A stretch of 55,427 nucleotides of DNA, from contig CAAHET010000086.1 of the NCBI GenBank assembly GCA_900772565.1, positions 1 through 55,427 of the forward strand, written 5' to 3'. This DNA comes from an uncultured Faecalibacterium sp. (GTDB lineage: Bacteria; Bacillota; Clostridia; Oscillospirales; Ruminococcaceae). Position 1 is the first letter of the stretch. Each line of letters starts with the position of its first letter. Shown here in pieces: positions 49,680-55,427 of this stretch. The notes under the pieces were generated by a model, which did not search any database, was not told where the DNA came from, and saw only the letters and a program-made list of their open reading frames with translations. The position numbers and the translations under genes were made by a program.

Positions 49680-51578
49680 TTACAGTTTCAGGTTCTCCCG
49701 GGTGGGGGTAAAGGTGGGGATCATGGCCGCCAGCTGGCGCACCACGCCCTCATCGTTGTGGGCGGCAGCGGCTTCCAGCGCCTGCAGCTGCCCGTAGAAC
49801 TCGGCCAGATCAATGGTGCGGGGGCTTGCCACAAAGATCTTGTTGTGCTGGGTGCGGCGCATCTTGTCCTGCTCCTCGTCCATCATCAGCTCTTCGTAAA
49901 GCTTTTCGCCGGGGCGCAGACCCACGATCTTGATTTCCATATTCACGCCCGGCTCGTAGCCGTAAAAGCGGATGAGCTGCTTGGCAAGGTCCATAATGCG
50001 CACCGGCTCGCCCATATCCAGCACATAGATATTGCCGCTTTCTGCCAGCGCACCCGCCTGCAGCACCAGCTGGGCTGCCTCCGGGATGGTCATAAAGTAG
50101 CGCACGATGTTGGGGTCGGTCAGGGTGACCGGCCCGCCCTTTTTGATCTGGGCTTCAAACAGCGGGATGACGCTGCCGTGGCTGCCCAGTACATTACCGA
50201 ACCGCACCGCCACGCACTTCATGTCCGTGTTGCCCGCAAAGGTCTGGATGAGCATCTCGCAGATGCGCTTGGTGCAGCCCATAACGCTGGTGGGGTTCAC
50301 GGCCTTATCGGTGGAAAGCTGCACAAAGCGCTCCACCCCGTGCTCGCTGGCGCTGACCAGCAGGTTTTTGGTGCCCAGCACGTTGTTTTTTACGGCCTCG
50401 GCGGGGCTCACCTCCATCAGCGGCACATGCTTGTGCGCCGCTGCATGGAACACCACCGTGGGGTGATAGGTATCAAAAACCTCGTCCAAGCGCTTTTTAT
50501 CCCGGATGGAGCCGATGAGCACCGTGACCGGGATATCGCGGCCGTACTTCTGCTGCAATTCCATCAGCAGCTCGTAGGCGCAGTTTTCGTAGATATCAAA
50601 AATGAGCAGCTTGCCGGGCTTGAAGCGCATCACCTGACGGCACAGCTCGCTGCCGATAGAGCCGCCGCCGCCCGTTACCAGCACCGTTTTGCCGGTAAGG
50701 TAGCCGGAGATCTTGTCGGTATCCAGCGTGACCTCCTCGCGGGAGAGGAAGTCGGCGGGGTTCAGCTCGCGGAACACCTCCTGCTGGGGTGCACCGCTGC
50801 CCACCAGCTGCGGGTCGCTGAGCACCTGCACCGCGCAGTGGGTGCTGACGCACAGGTCGATAACATGGCTCAGGCGGCTGCCCTTTAAGGTGGGGATGGC
50901 AATGATGATGCTGTGGATGCCGTAGCGCTTGCACAGCTCCGGGATGTCCTCCAGCGTGCCCTTCACCGGCACACCGTGGATGGTCTGGTTCAGCTTTGCG
51001 GGGTCATCGTCCACCGCCACCACGGCGTGGCCGTATTCCTTGTTGGATTTGCACACGTTGATGGCCCACGCACCGGCTTCACCCGCGCCTACGATCATCA
51101 CCGGGCGGTTGGGGTCCTTGGCGGGCACTTTGCGCAGCCGCTCGCCCAGCGGGTGGTTCAGGAACAGCCGCCATGCCAAGCGGCTGCCGCCGATGAACAA
51201 AAAGATGAGCACAGACGCCATGCAGTTGGCGGAGTTAAACAGCACACCATGGATAAAGCAGCGGTTCACCACATACACCACGGCAGTGGGCACGGCGATC
51301 ATCCCGGCAAGGCGGATCAGATCCCGCTCACCGGCGTACTTCCACAGCACCGAGTACAGCCCGCCCGCCAGAAAGCAGACGATATACACTGCCACGATCC
51401 ACGGCAGATTTTCGTACAACAGGGCACGGTTATGCGGCCACCACACGGCCTCTACCGCACCGTCTGCCCGCAGCAGCAGGGCAAAATAAAAGCTGAATGC
51501 CACAATGGCTGCATCCAGCAGCACCAGCAGCGCACGGCGCAGCAGCACCTGCGGGGTATTCTTGGTTTTATCTTTCAC
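49680..51578 (-). CDS. Membrane-bound nucleotide-sugar 4,6-dehydratase (CapD/PglF/WbpM family)
   Basis: A 632-residue enzyme that makes 4-keto-6-deoxy UDP-sugars for surface polysaccharide or glycoprotein. Four membrane helices (about 10-125) precede a CoA-binding-like Rossmann unit with MIVGAGEAGAWA (about 157). The catalytic domain starts VLVTGGGGSIGSEL (about 293) and contains LSTDKAVNPTSVMGCTKR, where methionine replaces the tyrosine of the YxxxK motif, as is normal for this inverting/retaining dehydratase branch. The start is GTG at 51578 after GAGGA. It has its own promoter. The flippase upstream and glf elsewhere fit a surface-glycan role. Confidence 0.93.
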   Translation of the reverse strand: MKDKTKNTPQVLLRRALLVLLDAAIVAFSFYFALLLRADGAVEAVWWPHNRALLYENLPWIVAVYIVCFLAGGLYSVLWKYAGERDLIRLAGMIAVPTAVVYVVNRCFIHGVLFNSANCMASVLIFLFIGGSRLAWRLFLNHPLGERLRKVPAKDPNRPVMIVGAGEAGAWAINVCKSNKEYGHAVVAVDDDPAKLNQTIHGVPVKGTLEDIPELCKRYGIHSIIIAIPTLKGSRLSHVIDLCVSTHCAVQVLSDPQLVGSGAPQQEVFRELNPADFLSREEVTLDTDKISGYLTGKTVLVTGGGGSIGSELCRQVMRFKPGKLLIFDIYENCAYELLMELQQKYGRDIPVTVLIGSIRDKKRLDEVFDTYHPTVVFHAAAHKHVPLMEVSPAEAVKNNVLGTKNLLVSASEHGVERFVQLSTDKAVNPTSVMGCTKRICEMLIQTFAGNTDMKCVAVRFGNVLGSHGSVIPLFEAQIKKGGPVTLTDPNIVRYFMTIPEAAQLVLQAGALAESGNIYVLDMGEPVRIMDLAKQLIRFYGYEPGVNMEIKIVGLRPGEKLYEELMMDEEQDKMRRTQHNKIFVASPRTIDLAEFYGQLQALEAAAAHNDEGVVRQLAAMIPTFTPTRENLKL

Positions 51579-51681
51579 TTACGATCCTCTTTTTTCCTCT
51601 CAGCGCCAAAGGCTTTTGCCCAGCGCTGCTTTTTCGGCAGTGTTCCTCCAGCAGTGCCGGAAGGATACAACTACACGTTTG

Positions 51682-51710
51682 TATTATACTCACAATCCCC
51701 GCCTGTGTCC
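51682..51710 (-). promoter_or_regulatory. Promoter of the CapD-like gene
   Basis: -35 TGGACA (51705-51710), 17-base spacer, consensus -10 TATAAT (51682-51687), reading leftward. The leader of about 97 bases contains a CAGCGC/GCGCTG hairpin. Confidence 0.7.
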
Positions 51711-51728
51711 AGAAAATTTACGTTTTTA

Positions 51729-53294
51729 TCACTTTCCCCTGTTTTTCCCGGTCTTTGCCTGCCGCAGCACCGCCCGCACTTCCTCCCAAAGCCCCAGCGG
51801 CAGCGCCGCCAGTAAAAACACGATGGCCGTCACTGCGCCGCCCGCCGTCAGCACTGCCAGCTGTCCCCACAGCCCCTGTGCCGGAAAGCCCGCCAGCGCC
51901 CGGCGCATCCCCCGCCCTGCCGCACCGGCGACAGCAGCAGCCAGCAGCGGCGCACCCAGCCAGCGCCGGAAAGCGTGCCCTGTACCGCTGGAAAGCAGCA
52001 GCCGCCCGGTGTTTGCCGCGCAGGTATAAAAGCTGGAAAGCAGAATCACCGCCAGAAAGCCCCGCATCCCGTACCGGGGCAGCAGCACCGCCACCCCGCC
52101 AATGCGCAGCACGGCGTCCCACACGCTGTACCGGAAGGCGGCTTTCTGCTCCCCGATGCCCTTCATGGCACCGTCCACCATGCTTTCCAAGTACATCAGC
52201 GGCATGGCCGGGGCAAGGGTCTCCAGATAGAACCCGGCTTCCGGGCTGTGGTAGAGCAGCTGCGCCAGCGGCCTGCCCCACACCCAGAACAGCGTCCCCG
52301 CCAGCGCAGAGAAATACCCCGTAAGCCGCAGCATCCGGTCCAGCAGGGCGTTCAGCCGGGCGGTCTGTCCCTCGATATGCGCCTGTGTGATCTCCGGCAT
52401 CAGCAAAACCGCCAGACTGCCCAGCAGCCCAAAGGGGAAATTGAGCAGCGGCAGTGCCATACCCTTCAAGGTACCGTACTGCTCCAGCGCGGCGGTACGC
52501 CCGCCGGAAGCCGCCAGATACACCGCAAGGCAGGCGGGCACCAGCATATTCTCGGCGGTGTGCAGCGCGCTGGAAAGCGCCCTGCCGCCCTCCACCGGCC
52601 ACAGGATGTCCCACAGCCGCCGGGACACCTCCCTTGGCGGGCGCGGCGCTGTGCTGCCGAAGCAGCGTGCCGCCTCCCGCCGGTAAAACAGCGCCATCAG
52701 GGCGGTGGATACGGCCTCGCTCAGGGCGGTGGCCGCCAGCACCAGTGCGCAGCGGCTGCCGTCCGGCCAGCCCTGCGTGCGGGAAAGCGCCCATACAACC
52801 GCGGCAATGCGCACCGTCTGCTCTGCCAGCTGGCTGAGCACGTTGGGCTCCACCCGCCGCCGTGCCAGAAAAAAGCCGCGCAGCACCGCCGAGATCGCCA
52901 TCCACGGCAGCCCCAGCGCCGAGGTGCGCAGCGCGGCAGCGGCGCGGATATCCCCCAGCCACCACTTTGCTGCAAGGCCTGCGGTGGCAAGCTGGGCGAC
53001 CATAGCAAGCCCGCCCAGCCCCAGCCCTGCCAGCACCAGCCGCACCAGCATCCCGCGCGCAGCGGCCTTGTCCCGGCTGAGCTCCTCGGTCAGCAGACGG
53101 GTAGCGGCCACCGAGATTCCCGCCGTAGCCAGCGTGACGAACAGTCCGTATACTGCCAGCACCAGCTGATACAGCCCCATGCCCGCCCCGCCCAAGGCGT
53201 TTGCCAGCCAGATGCGCAGTCCCATGCCTGCCAGCCGCAGCACCACGTCCGAGCCGGTAAGCAGCGCCGCATTTTTAAAATAGTTCTGCCGCAC
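51729..53294 (-). CDS. Polysaccharide flippase of the SpoVB/MurJ-like MOP family
   Basis: A 521-residue membrane protein with about 14 hydrophobic segments. It begins NYFKNAALLTGSDVVLRLAG, as SpoVB-type members of the multidrug/oligosaccharidyl-lipid/polysaccharide exporter superfamily do, and carries the segments LALEQYG-like (TAALEQYGTLKGMALPLLNFP) that mark SpoVB relatives. Such proteins flip lipid-linked precursors, such as lipid II or polysaccharide repeat units, across the membrane. The start is GTG at 53294, six bases after GGGAGG. Its presence does not prove sporulation, since non-sporulating Clostridia retain SpoVB paralogues. It precedes the CapD-like gene. Confidence 0.82.
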   Translation of the reverse strand: MRQNYFKNAALLTGSDVVLRLAGMGLRIWLANALGGAGMGLYQLVLAVYGLFVTLATAGISVAATRLLTEELSRDKAAARGMLVRLVLAGLGLGGLAMVAQLATAGLAAKWWLGDIRAAAALRTSALGLPWMAISAVLRGFFLARRRVEPNVLSQLAEQTVRIAAVVWALSRTQGWPDGSRCALVLAATALSEAVSTALMALFYRREAARCFGSTAPRPPREVSRRLWDILWPVEGGRALSSALHTAENMLVPACLAVYLAASGGRTAALEQYGTLKGMALPLLNFPFGLLGSLAVLLMPEITQAHIEGQTARLNALLDRMLRLTGYFSALAGTLFWVWGRPLAQLLYHSPEAGFYLETLAPAMPLMYLESMVDGAMKGIGEQKAAFRYSVWDAVLRIGGVAVLLPRYGMRGFLAVILLSSFYTCAANTGRLLLSSGTGHAFRRWLGAPLLAAAVAGAAGRGMRRALAGFPAQGLWGQLAVLTAGGAVTAIVFLLAALPLGLWEEVRAVLRQAKTGKNRGK

Positions 53295-53376
53295 CCTGCA
53301 CCTCCCTCTGCCCCGGAACGGGCGTTCACGGTTCAGCCTATGCGGCAGCTTTGTAAAACATGAGCGGCGCTATGGG

Positions 53377-53405
53377 TTGTTTCTGCGCACTTTTTATGGT
53401 ATAGT
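53377..53405 (+). promoter_or_regulatory. Promoter of the Mrp ATPase gene
   Basis: -35 TTGTTT (53377-53382), 17-base spacer, -10 TATAGT (53400-53405). The leader of about 90 bases has a CAGGC/GCCTG hairpin and an AAGGAGGAAG that is too far from the ATG to initiate at it. Confidence 0.5.
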
Positions 53406-53502
53406 TAACAGTGGTCAGGCAGGGTGCAAGCCCCCGCCTGTATTTTGAGCAAGGAGGAAGCGCACCGCCCGGGTCCTGCCCCTGCCGTGCGCGACAAAGA
53501 GA

Positions 53503-54336
53503 ATGAGTGAAGAATGTACCCATGACTGCTCTAATTGCAGTGCAGCCTGTTCTTCCCGCGATGCCGCTCCGCAGCACGATGCCCCCAACCCTAACAGCAG
53601 TGTAAAAAAGGTCATCGGCGTTGTTTCCGGCAAGGGCGGCGTGGGCAAGAGCATGACCAGCGCCCTGCTGGCCTGTGCCATGGCCCGCCGCGGCTACCAC
53701 TGCGGCATTCTGGATGCCGATATCACCGGCCCGTCCATCCCCAAGCTGTTCGGCATTCATGGCCGTGCCATGGCGGACGACAAGGGCTGCTGGCCCATCC
53801 AGAGCCGCATGGGCATTGATGTGATGAGCATCAACCTGCTGGTGGAGAACGAGGAGGATCCCGTTGTGTGGCGCGGCCCGGTCATCGCCGGTGCTGTCAA
53901 GCAGTTCTGGACCGATGTGGTCTGGAAGGACGTAGATTTCCTGTTCGTGGATATGCCCCCGGGCACCGGTGATGTGCCCCTGACCGTGTTCCAGAGCCTG
54001 CCGGTGGACGGCATCGTTGTGGTGGCAAGCCCGCAGGAGCTGGTAAGCATGATCGTGGCAAAGGCCGTGAACATGGCCGAGATGATGAAGGTGCCCATGC
54101 TGGGTATCGTGGAGAACATGAGCTACATCGTCTGCCCGGACTGCGGCAAACACATCAATGTGTTTGGCAACAGCCATGTGGACGAGGTTGCCGCAAAGCA
54201 CAATCTGCCTGTGCTGGCCAAGTGCCCCATCGACCCCCAGCTGGCCCAGCTTTCCGATGCCGGCATGATCGAGACCTACGGCGGCGAGTTCCTGGAAGGC
54301 GCAGCAGACGCCTGCGAAAAGCTGCTGAAGAAGTAA
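53503..54336 (+). CDS. Mrp/NBP35-type iron-sulfur carrier ATPase
   Basis: A 277-residue P-loop ATPase (ApbC/Mrp) that carries iron-sulfur clusters to target proteins. The deviant Walker A GKGGVGKS is at 43-50, VDMPPGTGD at about 149-157, and the dimer-bridging CPDC at C211 and C214. The N-terminus has a cysteine cluster (ECTHDCSNCSAAC: C5, C9, C12, C16) as in Clostridial members and eukaryotic NBP35, which could hold a second cluster. The ATG lacks a good RBS (only AAAGAGA). I keep it because the cysteine-rich start is characteristic. It has its own promoter and terminator. Confidence 0.92.
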   Translation: MSEECTHDCSNCSAACSSRDAAPQHDAPNPNSSVKKVIGVVSGKGGVGKSMTSALLACAMARRGYHCGILDADITGPSIPKLFGIHGRAMADDKGCWPIQSRMGIDVMSINLLVENEEDPVVWRGPVIAGAVKQFWTDVVWKDVDFLFVDMPPGTGDVPLTVFQSLPVDGIVVVASPQELVSMIVAKAVNMAEMMKVPMLGIVENMSYIVCPDCGKHINVFGNSHVDEVAAKHNLPVLAKCPIDPQLAQLSDAGMIETYGGEFLEGAADACEKLLKK

Positions 54337-54345
54337 CTGCCCCCT

Positions 54346-54376
54346 GCCCTGTGCCCGTTGTGACACAGGGCTTTTT
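54346..54376 (+). terminator. Terminator of the Mrp ATPase gene
   Basis: GCCCTGTG (54346-54353) pairs with CACAGGGC (54364-54371), followed by TTTTT. Confidence 0.85.
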
Positions 54377-54731
54377 GCTTACCAAAGCCCGCTGCGGCGC
54401 AAAAGACATTCTTTTCCGCGTGGCTTTGGGGCGGCAGCGTACTTTAAAAAACAAGGTTCGCGGCGCATTCCGGCTTTTAATTTTCGTTTTGTGAAGCAGC
54501 TGTGACTTTTTATCTGTTTTTTTAAACAAATTCTGCTTTTTGCTATTGTAAAACCCACCGCAAAGCTTTATAATAGTAAAGTAAGCATTGCCCGCTGCTG
54601 CGGGCGTGCCATGCAAGCATGGAGAACCGGAAGCGCCCGGCATCTGCAAGGATCCCCCCGCTGTGCGGCGGGCAGAGGCATTTCCGCTTTTTCAAATTTA
54701 TAGAGTAATTGGGAAAAAGGAGTATTCTATT
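54377..54731 (+). other. mrp-gdhA intergenic region with structured gdhA leader
   Basis: No gene lies here. After about 170 unremarkable AT-rich bases comes the gdhA promoter and a leader of about 150 bases. The leader has successive hairpins: GCCCGC/GCGGGC (54590-54605), CCATG/CATGG (54609-54622), CCGG/CCGG (54627-54640) and CCCGC/GCGGG (54657-54672). Outer pairings CTGC/GCAG and GTGCC/GGCAT could enclose some of them. Confidence 0.55.
54546..54574 (+). promoter_or_regulatory. Promoter of gdhA
   Basis: -35 TTGTAA (54546-54551), 17-base spacer, consensus -10 TATAAT (54569-54574); transcription should begin near 54581. Confidence 0.75.
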
Positions 54732-55427
54732 ATGCTGACGAATGAATACCTGAAGCGCGTTTACGAAGGTCTGGAGAAGCGCAATGCCAACGAGCCCGAG
54801 TTCCTGCAGGCTGTGCGCGAGGTGCTGGAGAGCATCCAGCCCGTTGTGGAAAAGCACCCCGAGTACGAGAAGGCCGGTCTGATCGAGCGTATGGTGGAGC
54901 CGGAGCGCATCATCACCTTCCGTGTGCCTTGGGTGGACGATGCCGGTAAGGTGCAGGTGAACCGCGGCTACCGCGTGCAGTTCAACAGCGCCATCGGCCC
55001 CTACAAGGGCGGCCTGCGCTTCCATCCCTCTGTCAATCAGGGCATCCTGAAGTTCCTGGGCTTCGAGCAGATCTTCAAGAACAGCCTGACCACCCTGCCC
55101 ATGGGCGGCGGCAAGGGCGGCTCTGACTTTGACCCCCACGGCAAGAGCGACATGGAAGTGATGCGCTTCTGCCAGAGCTTCATGACCGAGCTGTACCGCC
55201 ACATCGGCCAGTTCGTGGACTGCCCTGCCGGTGATATTGGTGTCGGCGGCCGCGAGGTCGGCTATATGTTCGGCCAGTACAAGCGCCTGACCAACAGCTT
55301 CCAGGGCGGCATGCTCACCGGCAAGGGCCTGACCTTCGGCGGCTCTCTGGCTCGTACCGAGGCTACCGGCTACGGCCTGTGCTACTTCACCGCCGAGGCT
55401 CTGAAGTGCATGCGCAACGACAGCTTC
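54732..55427 (+). CDS. gdhA: Glutamate dehydrogenase, N-terminal part
   Basis: The first 232 codons are present; the gene runs off the right edge. It interconverts glutamate with 2-oxoglutarate and ammonia, most likely with NADP(H) in assimilation. YKGGLRFHPSVNQGILKFLGFEQ minus its ends is the substrate-binding region, and PMGGGKGGSDFDP has the catalytic lysine. PAGDIGVGGREVGYMFGQYKR and the start of the nucleotide domain (TEATGYGLCYF) match the hexameric family of about 450 residues. AAGGAG lies nine bases before the ATG. Strong C-ending codon bias suggests high expression. The structured leader may add nitrogen- or metabolite-dependent control. Confidence 0.95.
   Translation, partial: MLTNEYLKRVYEGLEKRNANEPEFLQAVREVLESIQPVVEKHPEYEKAGLIERMVEPERIITFRVPWVDDAGKVQVNRGYRVQFNSAIGPYKGGLRFHPSVNQGILKFLGFEQIFKNSLTTLPMGGGKGGSDFDPHGKSDMEVMRFCQSFMTELYRHIGQFVDCPAGDIGVGGREVGYMFGQYKRLTNSFQGGMLTGKGLTFGGSLARTEATGYGLCYFTAEALKCMRNDSF

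Overview
The window looks like core chromosome of a GC-rich Clostridia/Oscillospiraceae member, most plausibly Faecalibacterium or a close relative. This is inference from gene content and composition: RNase J, GdpP, FtsH, HPr-free glycolytic and glycogen genes, LuxS, TrkAH, a DAP decarboxylase, a SpoVB-like flippase, sigma-A promoters with 17-base spacers, AAGGAG-type ribosome binding sites and frequent GTG/TTG starts. No rRNA, tRNA or CRISPR array was seen.

Layout. 1-3100: the tail of a type I restriction HsdR gene, a LytTR-PAS regulator, a frameshifted ABC-ATPase remnant that still has a promoter and RBS, and a membrane-anchored protein of unknown function. 3100-9700: lipid kinase, a Clp-family ATPase, and the trkA-trkH potassium uptake pair, with a 202-bp AT-rich MITE-like element between trkH and clp. 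9900-12500: deoB-pdp nucleoside catabolism. 12700-15200: pyk-luxS. 15300-17300: a LacI-type repressor with a HAD phosphatase.

17377-30903 is a long leftward block. It starts at the strong rnjA promoter: rnjA-gdpP-glf, then rplI (own promoter)-dnaB-tilS-hpt-ftsH, and ends with two unfamiliar C-terminally anchored proteins. One carries a zinc ribbon and four E-x-T-R-V repeats; the other carries a HEPN-like RNxxxH motif. Divergent from rnjA lies rnhA with a shrunken MnmA-like gene.

32077-41367, also leftward, is the growth and cell-shape block: zapA, a U32 peptidase-family gene, dut, maf, mreB, mreC, mreD, PBP2 and mgsA. A palindromic repeat exactly fills the dut-maf gap, and a terminator-like hairpin sits between mreB and mreC.

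41400-46130: glycogen phosphorylase and a GH13 amylase, under a promoter region studded with AACGTTTC motifs. 46334-47842: NfeD and an SPFH protein. 47872-53294, leftward: a flippase, a CapD-like nucleotide-sugar dehydratase, lysA and a small membrane protein. 53377-end: an Mrp ATPase and the start of glutamate dehydrogenase, the latter behind a structured 150-base leader.

The best candidates for undescribed biology are the anchored HEPN/zinc-ribbon pair downstream of ftsH (17377-19304), the degenerate MnmA-like protein (31466-32008), the two families of covarying palindromic repeats, and the long leaders of rnjA and gdhA.
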